DNA of 64,000 nt from the NCBI GenBank assembly GCA_038562555.1, contig JBCFBK010000019.1, positions 1 to 64,000 on the forward strand. Reading direction: 5' to 3'. The position numbers and the translations under genes are program-made. The DNA is from JBCFBK01 sp038562555. Lineage in GTDB: Bacteria > Bacteroidota > Bacteroidia > Bacteroidales > Prolixibacteraceae. Positions 9,884 through 20,184 of the stretch are shown one piece after another (the first letter of the stretch is position 1; the number at the start of each line of letters is the position of its first letter). The notes under the pieces were generated by a model. The model had not been told where the DNA came from, searched no databases, and saw only the letters and a list, made by a program, of their open reading frames with translations.

Positions 9884-12418
9884 TCACCATGAGACCACCA
9901 GCGATCCGCTAATATTTTCAATAACAAAATGCTTACCCAGTTTTTCATCACCCTCTTTAAAGGAAATTTCACCTTCCCGCCATGGGTAACCTGAGTTAAG
10001 GTAAGCATGAAAATTCTCCGCATTGATACGATCTTCAGGATAAACACGAATAGTGGCACTTTTTAGCCCGGTCACCTGCAATCGTCTGGTTATACCTGGT
10101 TCTCCCGAATGCAGTTCCCTGCAGGCAACAATGCCTTTCTCCTGCCCGACAAAGATACGGCACTCCCTGTTCCACGCGGTGGGCATGACATAGGCAGAAC
10201 TCCCCTTATCCAGTTCAGTTTCCAAACCTGTAAGCAACGGAGCGCCCTGGGGCATTCTTAGCCTTAATGTGGCTGTATTACTGGGATGGTATCCTGAAAA
10301 GACAAAGGCATTATTTGAGCGGGAGATTGTCAACACCGGATCCTTCAGAGCCGGTGATTGTTTATTAATGGTGCAATTGATGCCAAATTCCTGTAAAACA
10401 TAGCGAAGATAAATCGGTGCCGTAAACCATTTCTCCGGATCATGAGGGGTTAACAGACGGCCGCCGGTGAAACTGCTGGAGTTGGTCCCTCTTAAGTAAA
10501 CCACCTTGCCTCCCTTCCAATCCGGTTTACTGCGAACCCATACCACATCGCGTTTTTTGCCGCCTTGTTCCACCTGTACCAATAAACGGGAGGCCCCATC
10601 GGTCCTGTTTTTCATAACCGTCCTGATTCCTCCGCCTGAAAACAAGGCTTCATGTTTCATGATCTTCGGATAGGGTACCTCAAGTTGATCGGGCATATAA
10701 TCAGAAATGATGTTCATCTCTCCTTGCAGTGGCAGGTCATTCCCCAGGTTCAGAAAACTCTGAAAAGCCTTGCCTGAATGATCAACCGGTCCGAAAATGA
10801 TCAGTTTCCCTCCTTCCTCAACGAAGCGAATCAACGTTTGCTCCAGTGAAGAACCAGCCTCGGGAGCAATTGTGATCAACACGGATTCGTTGAATAATCC
10901 CGGCCTTTTTGTCAGCGCCTGCTGAAATGAAGTGGTTGAAATAACGGTATTCAGCGGTAAGCCGTTATTGATAGCCTGCCTGATAAACCAATCCCCGTAA
11001 TATACTTCAGGTAAACGATCTTTGAAGAGGTGAGCCCATTCGTGATATTCCCCGAAGGGATAAACCCACACCAAAGGGCCAGGAGCAGTGGGCGAATCCA
11101 TCCGGCTCTTTAAAATATGGGGAATGACTTCGTTCGGGACCTGCACAGGCATGTTCCCGTATGAGTCGTCGATTGTGAGGAAATTCAAATGAGTCGGAAT
11201 CCCCATGTTCCCGTCAGCGTCGATCCTGGCAACGGACATCGGGAGGTAAATATCGTGAGGCTCCCTGCCATAGCGGTCAAGCCAGGGACTGTTCAGCCAC
11301 CAGGGATCGTGCGTATAGTAACGGAAAGGGAAGCGTGTATCAGGCAGTTCGGCCATGCGCGACATATACCCGGCCATTTCCAGACCGAAATCCCCATCCA
11401 ACGCGGCCCAAGGTGAATTGGGAGGAGGAAGCATATTAAAGTTGCCCCCGTAAATATTTTTCAGATCCACTGCATCACGGGCAAGATCAGCGCCAACCGA
11501 AAGATTGGTTCCCCGGGTCTGTATCTGAAATCCGGGACACTCCTTACGGAAAAGAATCCAGAAATCATGAATTTTTCCGGTTGCAGGATTCAATTTTTCC
11601 TGTTCAAATCCTTTGCCGCTAAAGATGGATCCGGTAGCTGCCCAGCCTTCAGCCCCAAAGCCAAAACCATTGCTAAACCAGATAAAATCAAACCCCAGGT
11701 CGGTCAGAAAATGCTTCGACTGTCTTCCGAAGAAGGTCCCGAAAGGAGTATTGCCGGGAATTCCTTCAGGGAACCCCGCATAGGACTCCCTATCGGCTTT
11801 TAATACGGAATAACAGCTTACAAACGTTTTGTGGCCCATCGCGTTCCCGCCAAGGATTTCCCGATGCTTCTTATATTTAAATTCTGATTTGGCGAACTCA
11901 GGTCCCGGATCAAAAGTAGCACCGATCAATACAGGTTTCCCGGTAATCCGGCGACCTTCCTCCTTCAGTATCTGAACGATCATTTTCAGGTCCCCGTAAG
12001 TAAATGACGGCGGATTTTCCATGTATAAAATGGCTCTTTCATGCAATGAAAGATTGGTTGGTCCCGACCCGACTTCAAGCTCCGTATTCGGATTTCCCAT
12101 ATATTTTGCCCATTCCAGCGGCTGCTGCGGGTCACCTTTATAGTCTAGTATTTCCGAACCATCGCTGGTCCATAACATGATACCAATGGTATCGGTATGC
12201 CGGAGCAAGGCTTGCCATTGAATGAAAATTTCAGATGCCACCTTCCGTATATAATCCTCATCATTCTTTTTGAATGGTTTCAGTGACATCTCCAGCGTGA
12301 TCTGATTGAAACGGTTCTTTTGAAGAGTGACATCTTCAAAACGAGGATCTTTCCCTGTTGCGTGAGTTCCAACAAGCATATCTATTAAAAGAAGGACAGA
12401 AAATATGTATCGGGTCAT
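9884..12418 (-). CDS. Large secreted protein of unknown family, glycosidase-like architecture
   Basis: 844 residues with an N-terminal signal peptide (MTRYIFSVLLLIDMLVG). I do not recognise a named family. The first 500 or so residues look like a TIM barrel with many aromatic, Asp and Glu positions (IMLWTSDGSEILDYKGD near 85-100, HDPWWLNSPWLDRYGREPHD near 390), and residues about 530-690 read like a glutamine-amidotransferase-like domain of the type found in beta-galactosidases (VLITIAPEAG, FVEEGGKLIIFGP). The last 150 residues are beta-rich. It sits between a SusD gene and an SGNH esterase, so it is probably the glycoside hydrolase of this locus. The start at 12418 gives the signal peptide; the frame is open 12 codons further. 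Confidence 0.75.
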   Translation of the reverse strand: MTRYIFSVLLLIDMLVGTHATGKDPRFEDVTLQKNRFNQITLEMSLKPFKKNDEDYIRKVASEIFIQWQALLRHTDTIGIMLWTSDGSEILDYKGDPQQPLEWAKYMGNPNTELEVGSGPTNLSLHERAILYMENPPSFTYGDLKMIVQILKEEGRRITGKPVLIGATFDPGPEFAKSEFKYKKHREILGGNAMGHKTFVSCYSVLKADRESYAGFPEGIPGNTPFGTFFGRQSKHFLTDLGFDFIWFSNGFGFGAEGWAATGSIFSGKGFEQEKLNPATGKIHDFWILFRKECPGFQIQTRGTNLSVGADLARDAVDLKNIYGGNFNMLPPPNSPWAALDGDFGLEMAGYMSRMAELPDTRFPFRYYTHDPWWLNSPWLDRYGREPHDIYLPMSVARIDADGNMGIPTHLNFLTIDDSYGNMPVQVPNEVIPHILKSRMDSPTAPGPLVWVYPFGEYHEWAHLFKDRLPEVYYGDWFIRQAINNGLPLNTVISTTSFQQALTKRPGLFNESVLITIAPEAGSSLEQTLIRFVEEGGKLIIFGPVDHSGKAFQSFLNLGNDLPLQGEMNIISDYMPDQLEVPYPKIMKHEALFSGGGIRTVMKNRTDGASRLLVQVEQGGKKRDVVWVRSKPDWKGGKVVYLRGTNSSSFTGGRLLTPHDPEKWFTAPIYLRYVLQEFGINCTINKQSPALKDPVLTISRSNNAFVFSGYHPSNTATLRLRMPQGAPLLTGLETELDKGSSAYVMPTAWNRECRIFVGQEKGIVACRELHSGEPGITRRLQVTGLKSATIRVYPEDRINAENFHAYLNSGYPWREGEISFKEGDEKLGKHFVIENISGSLVVSW

Positions 12419-12456
12419 TTTTGCCGGCTTAGTTTTATCGTGCAATATAATCAAAC

Positions 12457-12486
12457 CCCTGGCAGGATGTGAAAAATCCGCCAGGG
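12457..12486 (-). terminator. Possible attenuator between SusD and the large secreted protein
   Basis: CCCTGGC at 12457-12463 pairs perfectly with GCCAGGG at 12480-12486, with a short GAT/ATC extension inside. On the minus strand the flank is only weakly T-rich (GTTTGATT), so it may reduce rather than stop transcription into the next gene. Confidence 0.45.
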
Positions 12487-12505
12487 TAATCAGGAACAGG
12501 TCTGT

Positions 12506-13945
12506 TTAATAATCCGGATTCTGTTCAAGCTCAGGATCAACATCGATTTCCCGCTGGGGTATTGGCATCAGCAGCTCATAATCTTCGACCGAGTAGCTCA
12601 GGTTACTCCCGGCAAAATACGCGTTTATTACGGCTTGTGCCCGTCCGGTACGTACCAAATCAAACCACCGGTGTCCCTCATACAGGAATTCAACACGGCG
12701 CTCCTTTTCCAGCGTCAATGTAAAATCAGCCTTTGACAAACCTGACAATGATCCTAATCCGGCACGGTTTCTGACCGGATTCAGATAGCCATGAGCAAGT
12801 TCCGTCCGGTTTGTCTCATTCAATACTTCCGCATACATCAACAACACATCGGCATAACGCAGTGCGGTGAAGTTAATGTCCATATCGGCTACGTTGCTTG
12901 CCGTAAAATCCACGAATTTGAGTCCATAGAGCATCCGGTATACTGTTCCGTCTGACAAGGGAATTGAATCCGAAACCGATGCTTTTTTTCTCAGGTCACC
13001 TGCTTCATACGCATTGGCCATGTTGGATGTGGGGCTCAGGCGGCCTCCGCCCAACTGATTCCCGGGGAAAAGGGCCATTCCGCCGTAAAGGGCAGGAACA
13101 AGCTGTTGTCCAAAGCTATTCCCTTCACCCACACTTCCCGTCAGGTATTTGATTTCGAAAATGGACTCGGACAAATCATCATTACTGTTCGTAAAGAGGC
13201 TTTTATAATTCGGGACAAGCGTGTATTGTTTTGAATCGATGACCGTCCATAAGGCATCTTCAGCCAAATCATACTGTTTCAGCGTCAAATAAACTTTTCC
13301 GAGTAAAGCGTAGGCTGCTCCCGATGACGCCCTCCCTTTTCCCAATCCGGAAACATCAGTAAGCAAACCGGCTGCCTCCGTGAGATCGCGTACGATCAAG
13401 GCATAGACTTCACTTTCAGGCTTACGGGTCATATCGAAATCGGCAACCTCTCCCGGATTGTTGAAGGAAGTTTCAACAATCGACACCGGACCAAAAAGCC
13501 GCACCAGATTGAAATAACAGTATGCCCTCAAAAACAAGGCTTCGCCTTTATATTTCCGTTTCGCCTCATCGCTGATGCCCGAGCTTTCAACACGGACAAG
13601 AATATTATTACACCTGGATATGGCATTATAAGATGAACTCCACATGGTATTCACGTAACCGTTGGTGGACGTAAACCGGACCTCATCGCATTCCAGTTCG
13701 CTGACGCCAGGCGATTGCAGCGTTACAATTGTATTGTCGGTCGGCAATTCAGTCAGATACAGGAAGGCTGAGTTATGCAAGTTCTGGAGGTTGGCATAGG
13801 GGCCAACGATGGCTGCTTCGTAATCATTTTCAGTCAGATAAAATGACTGGTCATTGATTTGATTTTCCGGCTGCAGTTCCAGGAAGTCACTGCATGAAAC
13901 TCCGAGAAAAAGAGTTACTGCCAGTATAATTATTCTGTGTCTCAT
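12506..13945 (-). CDS. SusD/RagB-family outer-membrane lipoprotein
   Basis: 479 residues, lipobox LFLGVSC followed by SDFLELQPEN. The helix pair FLRAYCYFNLVRLFGPVSIV (about 130-150) and the C-terminal motifs RRVEFLYEGHRWFDLVRTGR and YELLMPIPQREIDVDPELEQNPDY are diagnostic of the SusD/RagB family. It is the partner of the SusC gene that ends 17 bp upstream. The short length is normal for the class. Confidence 0.96.
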   Translation of the reverse strand: MRHRIIILAVTLFLGVSCSDFLELQPENQINDQSFYLTENDYEAAIVGPYANLQNLHNSAFLYLTELPTDNTIVTLQSPGVSELECDEVRFTSTNGYVNTMWSSSYNAISRCNNILVRVESSGISDEAKRKYKGEALFLRAYCYFNLVRLFGPVSIVETSFNNPGEVADFDMTRKPESEVYALIVRDLTEAAGLLTDVSGLGKGRASSGAAYALLGKVYLTLKQYDLAEDALWTVIDSKQYTLVPNYKSLFTNSNDDLSESIFEIKYLTGSVGEGNSFGQQLVPALYGGMALFPGNQLGGGRLSPTSNMANAYEAGDLRKKASVSDSIPLSDGTVYRMLYGLKFVDFTASNVADMDINFTALRYADVLLMYAEVLNETNRTELAHGYLNPVRNRAGLGSLSGLSKADFTLTLEKERRVEFLYEGHRWFDLVRTGRAQAVINAYFAGSNLSYSVEDYELLMPIPQREIDVDPELEQNPDY

Positions 13946-13962
13946 AGATCCGTTTATGAATG

Positions 13963-16900
13963 TTAAAATGAAAGTTTAAAACCAAGAGTAAACGTACGGG
14001 CAAGAGGATAAGTATTGTAGTCAATTCCCGAATTCGTGATGTTGTCTCCTGCTGTACTTGATTCAGGGTCATATCCCGGGTAGTCGGTGAAAGTATGGAG
14101 ATTGGCCACATCGACAAAAACACTCATACTGCTCAACGAAAGCCTGGATATCATCTCATAAGGCAGGGCATAGGAAAAGTTGATATTCTTAATCCGGATG
14201 TATGACGTATCGAATAAGAACCGGGAAGAGGATGAAAAGCCATATGCATGGGTACTCCTGATCGCTCTTGGAATGAGACCATCACCGGGATCCGCCTCCG
14301 ATTTCCATCGTTTGTCTGCCATTGCCAGCTGGTTCTGCACCCCCGCACTATTCAGGATCGTTTCACCTGCAACGAAGTAATTATAGCCTCCGTGCGTACC
14401 ATTGATAAACACTCCCAGCGTAAAATTCTTCCAGGTCCATTTATTGGTAAATCCCCAGCTGAAATCAGGCCACGGGCTGCCCACAATCTTTTTATCGCTT
14501 GCGGTGATCTTTCCGTCAGCAACAACATCCTCAAACTTAAGGTCGCCCGGCTGTGTTTTAGGGTGCTGGACCGGATTGCCGGCTACTTCTTCTGCATTCT
14601 GAAAAATACCTATGGCATGCATCAGGTAAAAACTCGAAACAGCCGAACCTACTTCGGTGATCTGGTACGAAGAATTGGCTATTCTCGACCCTTCAGTGGC
14701 TAATTTCAAAACCTTGTTTTTGTTTGCATTAAAAGTCAGGTTACTTTCCCAGTTGAAATTCCTGTCTTTCACATTTACGCTACTCAACGCGATTTCTATT
14801 CCTTTGTTTTCAATTTCTCCGATGTTCTGGGTTGAATTGTAGAATCCGGAAGCTGCGGGCAACTGCACCGCCAGCAGTAAATCGGTCTTTTTATCTTTAT
14901 AAACCTCAGCGGTAAGTGTAAGCCGTTCCTCAAACAGTCCCAGATCAAGTCCGATATTTATTTGCCTTGATTTTTCCCAGGTCAACTTATTGTTGGACAA
15001 GTTGCTGGGAACCAGGCCTGGCTTGATCTGGTTATTTTGCACATAATTGTCGGAAGAGAGCAGACCGATATGGGTATAATTCCCAATTTGGTTATTTCCT
15101 GAAATACCATAGCTCGCGCGGAGTTTCAGATTGCTGATAAAGGCGAGTTGCTTCATGAAGCCTTCCTCAGAAATATTATATCCCGCGGAGAAAGAAGGGA
15201 AGGTACCCCATTTATTCGTTGATCCGAACCGCGAGCTTCCGTCCCTCCGGACTGTTGCCGTCATCAAATATTTCCCGTCATACGAATAATTAACCCTGGA
15301 AATTAAGGACAACATGGACCATTCAGATATATAATGTGTACCTGCATTGACCGTTCCTGCTGAAAGGTATGTCACATAATCGGTAGGGAAATCAGTGGCT
15401 CCGGCCGATAACCGGTCGTACTTGTCTTTCTGGATTGTATAGCCTGCGAAGACATCAAAAACATGTTTTTCCTTCAGGCTGGCTTTGTAGGAAAGGGTGT
15501 TCTCATTCAACCAGTTCAGTGACTCCGTTTTCGTTACCCCGGCAGTTGCCGGACTTGTTGCCCCGCCATAGCTTCCCAATTTTGAAGATTTCCACAGTTT
15601 GATTTCGTTGGTGCCAAAACTGACGCCAATGGAGCTTTTAAATCTCAAGCCTTTAATGATCTCATATTCAAAGAAATTATTAGTAAAAACATTGGCTGTA
15701 TTCCTTTTGTCTGAAAAATTTTCGAGAATAAACAACGGATTTTCAACCGGAACTCCCATTGGATTAAGCAATTCTGAAACATATTCACCGTTTTCGTCGC
15801 GGATGGGAATTGTCGGAGAAGAAGCCAATGCGGCCGACAAAACCGCTCTGGTCCCTAAATGTCCTTCCGTATTGGGAAATTTCCCGTAAGCATACGAACC
15901 GGAAATACTCGAACCAATTTTAAGTTTTTCGGATATCTGCACGTCCATATTCGACCTCAGGTTGAACCGGTCATAGTCGGTTCCCTCAACGATCCCCTCC
16001 TGCGACATATACCCCCCGGAAAGATGATATTTGATCTGATCATTTCCGCCCGCTGCCGAAACCTGATAATTCTGAACAGGCGCAATACGAAAGATGGCAT
16101 CCTGCCAATCGGTGTTCAGGGAAATGGAGGCGGGATCCCTGAATTCCGGCTTAACGCGGGTAGTCGCACTTCGGATTTCATTTGGATCAGTTGCCTTCCC
16201 ACCCGCGTAGACCCATGCGGCATCGCGCCCTTCAGCTATAAATTCAGCAAACTGCTGCGAGTTCATCATATCCAGTTTATGAGCAACCTGCTGAACCCCG
16301 TACGAGACATCTGCAGTAATCTGCGATTTTCCGGCTTTTCCCCGCTTGGTCGTAATAATAACGACACCGTTCGCGCCCCTCGAACCATAAATAGCTGTCG
16401 CTGACGCATCTTTAAGTATCTCTATCGATTCAATATCGGAAGGGTTAATAGAAGAAAGCGGATTAATACGGTTCTGAGTATTGTTTGCCATACCGGCAGA
16501 ACTATAAGTGGCACCGCCAAAATTCAGCATGTCAGAACCACCCCCGCCCGAACCAATTGGAAAACCGTCAACAACGTAAAGAGGCTGGTTTCCTCCGGTA
16601 ATCGAACTAACACCCCTCACCAAAACATTGACATTTCCTCCGGGTGCACCGGTAGTTTGTGAAATTTGCACTCCTGCAACTTTTCCCTGAAGCATTTGGT
16701 CAAAGCTTACCACAGAAGGCTGGATCATATCTTCACCTGAAACCCGCGAAATAGAGCCGGTAAGGTCTTTCTTTCTCTGGGTTCCGTATCCCACGACAAC
16801 CACCTCATCCACACTCCGCACATCTTCTTCAAGTGTAATATTCACAACAGATCTGCCATTGACGGCGATTTCCTGTGGCTTCATTCCCACAAAAGAGAAA

Positions 16901-17181
16901 ACCAAAACCGCATCGCCGGTTAAGCCGGAAAGCGAATAATTACCCCCAATATCTGTAATCGTACCCCTGCCTGCTCCTTTTATCGCCACGGTTACGCCCG
17001 GCAGCGGAGCGCCATCGGTACCGGCAACCTGCCCCCCGACAACCTGAGGCTGTTCTCCTCCGGAATAAACAGCCACCGCACCTGCCGGAATAATAAGGGA
17101 GCAGCAGATCATACAGATGACTAAGAAGATCGCTCTTTTCAAAATGCGATTCATGCTAACCTGTAAACCATTTTTTTTCAT
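13963..17181 (-). CDS. SusC/RagA TonB-linked outer-membrane transporter without STN domain
   Basis: 1072 residues. Signal peptide, a carboxypeptidase-regulatory-like domain (GQVAGTDGAPLPGVTVAIKG), TonB box region (VDEVVVVGYGTQRKKDLTGSIS), plug with ILKDASATAIYGSRGANGVVIITTKRG and a long barrel ending in LGFKLSF. It lacks the N-terminal STN domain present in the other two SusC proteins of the window, and there is no sigma/FecR pair beside it. This fits control by the nearby GntR regulator. Partner of the SusD that follows at 17 bp. Confidence 0.97.
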   Translation of the reverse strand: MKKNGLQVSMNRILKRAIFLVICMICCSLIIPAGAVAVYSGGEQPQVVGGQVAGTDGAPLPGVTVAIKGAGRGTITDIGGNYSLSGLTGDAVLVFSFVGMKPQEIAVNGRSVVNITLEEDVRSVDEVVVVGYGTQRKKDLTGSISRVSGEDMIQPSVVSFDQMLQGKVAGVQISQTTGAPGGNVNVLVRGVSSITGGNQPLYVVDGFPIGSGGGGSDMLNFGGATYSSAGMANNTQNRINPLSSINPSDIESIEILKDASATAIYGSRGANGVVIITTKRGKAGKSQITADVSYGVQQVAHKLDMMNSQQFAEFIAEGRDAAWVYAGGKATDPNEIRSATTRVKPEFRDPASISLNTDWQDAIFRIAPVQNYQVSAAGGNDQIKYHLSGGYMSQEGIVEGTDYDRFNLRSNMDVQISEKLKIGSSISGSYAYGKFPNTEGHLGTRAVLSAALASSPTIPIRDENGEYVSELLNPMGVPVENPLFILENFSDKRNTANVFTNNFFEYEIIKGLRFKSSIGVSFGTNEIKLWKSSKLGSYGGATSPATAGVTKTESLNWLNENTLSYKASLKEKHVFDVFAGYTIQKDKYDRLSAGATDFPTDYVTYLSAGTVNAGTHYISEWSMLSLISRVNYSYDGKYLMTATVRRDGSSRFGSTNKWGTFPSFSAGYNISEEGFMKQLAFISNLKLRASYGISGNNQIGNYTHIGLLSSDNYVQNNQIKPGLVPSNLSNNKLTWEKSRQINIGLDLGLFEERLTLTAEVYKDKKTDLLLAVQLPAASGFYNSTQNIGEIENKGIEIALSSVNVKDRNFNWESNLTFNANKNKVLKLATEGSRIANSSYQITEVGSAVSSFYLMHAIGIFQNAEEVAGNPVQHPKTQPGDLKFEDVVADGKITASDKKIVGSPWPDFSWGFTNKWTWKNFTLGVFINGTHGGYNYFVAGETILNSAGVQNQLAMADKRWKSEADPGDGLIPRAIRSTHAYGFSSSSRFLFDTSYIRIKNINFSYALPYEMISRLSLSSMSVFVDVANLHTFTDYPGYDPESSTAGDNITNSGIDYNTYPLARTFTLGFKLSF

Positions 17182-17396
17182 ACGTTTTTCATTTCAAATT
17201 AACTGTGTATAATTCTCGTACTAAATTTCATCACTTTTTTAGTGAACATCGACGTATGGAACTCGCCGATAAACGTTACCTTGGCGTAAACCGTGGTTTC
17301 CATGCTCGTTTCATATAAAATCAATTAGTAAAGATTAATAGAAAATTTGCAATCGGAAGTCAGTGACCCGGAACAGCAGAACACACCAGGCAGTAG

Positions 17397-18872
17397 TTAA
17401 TCACACCTGATGATCACGGATTCCGTGTTCAGATATTTCGCGATCTTTTCAATGGTTTTGGCGTGATGGCCAATTCCAAGCGCAAAATGATGAGTAGGAC
17501 CCTCGCTGATCCAGCGGGTCAGGAACGTTTTGATATCAGGCTTAAAAAACCCGCGGGTATTCGTATTCCCTGTGGGAGGTATCGGCCCTTTGACCGATTC
17601 GCCTTCTGCAATCACAAATTTGAACTTTCCGTCGTAGGTGGAATTGATGGAAAGCATTGTGATGGGCCCTTCCTTTATTTTGAACTCAACTCCTGCCCCC
17701 TTGCCCGGTTTGCCGTGATATTTTTTCAGACTCCTTAAAACAGGCTTACCTTCGGCAATGGAAATATTGTGAGGACCGTCGTGTCCAACCAGGACAAAAC
17801 CTTCCTGAAAATCGACCGGATGAAACTCGGCAAAACTGCCGCCAATTCCAAGTCGATTCATGATCAGCAAAGCAATCAGTGTTTTTAAATCAGACTCGCC
17901 GCACATTGGAAAACCTTTAGACGTTAATAAGGAATTTCCGACGATCAGGTTCGACATAACTGTCCTGACTTCGCTATTCTCAGGGCCATCATAATAATAC
18001 GCAAGTCCATCCAGTTCCTTTTTTTCAATAAAGTGATTTAACGCAACACTTACCTGGGCGGCAATCCGAAGATCTCCATTTTGAAGTTTCAGGGATATCG
18101 GATCGGAAACGGGATCGGGCGTATCAAAAAAATCCAGAATCATTTCTTCCGACCTTCTGATCTCTTTTTCCGTCACATCAGTAAAGCAGGATACAAGTTC
18201 ATTCGCCTCGCACTGCACAACATGGCACCCAAATGCGGAGGTCAGCATGGTCGCATCTGTGTGCATGTCCAGCATCGCATTGATTGGATGCCCCAAATGC
18301 CCCAATTGTGAATTCTTTAAGCTATGAAGCACTTTGGCGATACGACAGTATTCGTCAATCTGGTCGTCAGCTGTCGGATCGTCATAAAGAGTCCCGATAA
18401 TCATATCAGGAACCTTTTTCCCCATCCTGACTGCAACCCCTGCAAATTCGGGTAAAGCGCAAATGTCATCATTCATCAGTTGCATGTAGGTCGATGCGTT
18501 TGAATAATCCAGCGCTTTCATCGGCTGAAGTGCAACCATAATAACGGGAACCGCTATCGTCCGGATGATGGCCCCAAACGTTCCCGAAGTGGCATAAGTC
18601 AACATATTGCAAAAAATCAGATCCAGATTCGCTGCCTGCAACTGAGTTACAACTTGATAGGCCTTTGCCGGACTATCGACCATTCCAAAATCAATGATCG
18701 TTGACTCATGACCAACTACCTTCTGAATAAACGTCCGATGCTTCGCCATCAGTTCCTCATACAAACCCGGAAATTGTTCCCAATACTTATCATAGCCCAC
18801 TCCAAAGACACCAATCCGGGGAGAATCTTTCCGTTCACGATCAGGCTCGTTCATTTTTTTAACCGCATTCAT
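17397..18872 (-). CDS. L-arabinose/L-fucose isomerase-family protein
   Basis: 491 residues. The protein has the two-domain fold of the FucI/AraA family: N-terminal Rossmann-like part (GVFGVGYDKYWEQFPGLYEELM), middle domain, and a C-terminal region with the metal-site pattern GESDLKT, FAEFHPVDF and VGHDGPHN, and a final HHFALGIGHH. It should interconvert an aldose and a ketose (L-arabinose to L-ribulose in AraA), but the exact substrate cannot be told. Start ATG at 18872; a second ATG at 18854 is possible. A 16-bp site shared with the transporter gene lies 22 bp before the start. Confidence 0.82.
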   Translation of the reverse strand: MNAVKKMNEPDRERKDSPRIGVFGVGYDKYWEQFPGLYEELMAKHRTFIQKVVGHESTIIDFGMVDSPAKAYQVVTQLQAANLDLIFCNMLTYATSGTFGAIIRTIAVPVIMVALQPMKALDYSNASTYMQLMNDDICALPEFAGVAVRMGKKVPDMIIGTLYDDPTADDQIDEYCRIAKVLHSLKNSQLGHLGHPINAMLDMHTDATMLTSAFGCHVVQCEANELVSCFTDVTEKEIRRSEEMILDFFDTPDPVSDPISLKLQNGDLRIAAQVSVALNHFIEKKELDGLAYYYDGPENSEVRTVMSNLIVGNSLLTSKGFPMCGESDLKTLIALLIMNRLGIGGSFAEFHPVDFQEGFVLVGHDGPHNISIAEGKPVLRSLKKYHGKPGKGAGVEFKIKEGPITMLSINSTYDGKFKFVIAEGESVKGPIPPTGNTNTRGFFKPDIKTFLTRWISEGPTHHFALGIGHHAKTIEKIAKYLNTESVIIRCD

Positions 18873-18894
18873 AATTACGCTTTTAGTCTTTTAT

Positions 18895-18910
18895 GTTAAC
18901 GCACTAAGTT
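18895..18910 (-). promoter_or_regulatory. Candidate GntR operator upstream of the isomerase gene
   Basis: The minus strand reads AACTTAGTGCGTTAAC. The identical 16 bases occur at 20185-20200 before the MFS gene. It begins 6 bp downstream of the promoter -7 box at 18917-18923, the position of a repressor site. The GntR/UTRA gene at 20292 is the obvious candidate binder. Confidence 0.7.
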
Positions 18911-18916
18911 TCTGTA

Positions 18917-18945
18917 CAAAATATCATTCAAACTCATTATTCAAA
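18917..18945 (-). promoter_or_regulatory. Promoter of the isomerase gene
   Basis: On the minus strand TTTG (18942-18945), 18 bp, then TATTTTG (18917-18923), close to the Bacteroidota TTTG-N19-TAnnTTTG consensus with one base missing in the -7 box. Confidence 0.5.
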
Positions 18946-18951
18946 GCTATC

Positions 18952-20181
18952 CTAATTTGCCAGGGACAATAGTTTTATTTTTGGAATGAAAATCACAAAT
19001 AAAACAAATGCAACAGGATACATGATCCCTGCATAGATCCACAACGGATCGTAGGAATAAGCGGCAATAATCATTCCCATAAACGGGTTGACGATCAGGG
19101 ATGACAAGGCTCCGGCGCTGCCGGAGAAACCAACGATGGTTGAAGTCACCGATTTTCCGAAAACATCGCTGATCGACGTAATATAGTTCGTGATCCACAA
19201 TCCATGGGCAAAAAAGGCAACCGCCATGATCAGGATAACAATTTCGACGGATGAGGTGTATTTCACCAGAAGAGCAGATGCAGTAAGCAGCGCAGCTCCA
19301 CCCATAATCAGTTTCCGGGCCAGGTTCAAATTGCCGGTTCTCCTGTAGATCGCATCGGAAGCCCAACCACCAAGCATATTGGAAATACCCAGCGCAAGGA
19401 AAGGGATCCAAAACAGCTCCCCGATCCTGACAAGATCTACAGCACGCGCTTCATTAAGATATTTGGGGATCCAGAACATATAAAAGTAAAAGATCGGATC
19501 GAGCAGAAAACGGATCAGGATGAAGACCCAGACTTCCTTTATCTTTATAAGTTTTGCCAGACCAGACCAGCTGACGCTCTGACCCGCTTTTCGTACCTGA
19601 TGCTGTTGCGATGCCGACTTTGGAAACATCATCCAAACCAGCACCCAAATCAATCCAATAATACCGGTAACAACAAAAACGCCTCTCCATCCGGTGAGCC
19701 GGATCAGGTACACACACAGCGGAGGAGCAACAACAGCCCCCACCGCCGATCCTCCTATCGCGATCCCGTTGGCCAGTGCCTGACGCTTTTTTGGGATCCA
19801 TTCCATGACGGCCTTTATCGCACCAGGAAAAGCTCCCCCTTCACCTAAACCAAGCAGGAAACGGAAAAAACCGAAATGAAGAACATTACCGGCCACACTA
19901 TGCAGCAACGTGGACAGCGACCAGAGTCCAACTGAAAATGCCAGGCCCAGGCGACTTCCGAACCGGTCAATCAATATACCGCCCACGGTAAACATGACCA
20001 TGTAGCTAATTAAGAAAGCAGTATTGATCAATCCGTACTCCCCGTCCGTCACGTGAAAATCCTCTTTGATCCGGATAATCGAGATGGAAAGAACCTGCCT
20101 GTCAAGAAAACTTAAAGCAGTAGCGAAGAAAGCCATCACGACAATCAGCCAGGGAATCCATGTGGATTTTTCTTTCATCAT
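18952..20181 (-). CDS. MFS transporter, sugar-acid/anion:cation symporter type
   Basis: 409 residues with about 12 transmembrane helices. N-terminal SFLDRQVLSISIIRIKEDFHVTDGEYGLINTAF and the loop-2 motif GGILIDRFGSRLGL match the ACS (ExuT/UhpC-like) branch of the major facilitator superfamily, which imports hexuronates, galactonate and related acids. The start is the first of two adjacent ATGs at 20181. It is transcribed with the isomerase and SusC/SusD on the minus strand and is divergent from the GntR regulator. Its 5' leader consists almost entirely of the shared 16-bp site. Confidence 0.9.
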   Translation of the reverse strand: MMKEKSTWIPWLIVVMAFFATALSFLDRQVLSISIIRIKEDFHVTDGEYGLINTAFLISYMVMFTVGGILIDRFGSRLGLAFSVGLWSLSTLLHSVAGNVLHFGFFRFLLGLGEGGAFPGAIKAVMEWIPKKRQALANGIAIGGSAVGAVVAPPLCVYLIRLTGWRGVFVVTGIIGLIWVLVWMMFPKSASQQHQVRKAGQSVSWSGLAKLIKIKEVWVFILIRFLLDPIFYFYMFWIPKYLNEARAVDLVRIGELFWIPFLALGISNMLGGWASDAIYRRTGNLNLARKLIMGGAALLTASALLVKYTSSVEIVILIMAVAFFAHGLWITNYITSISDVFGKSVTSTIVGFSGSAGALSSLIVNPFMGMIIAAYSYDPLWIYAGIMYPVAFVLFVIFIPKIKLLSLAN

Positions 20182-20184
20182 TAA

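Noticed and set aside
18947..19411. Minus-strand frame overlapping the MFS gene in another phase
   Set aside because: The transporter in the main frame has 12 helices and the MFS loop motif; this overlapping frame is a shadow rich in Cys and Trp.
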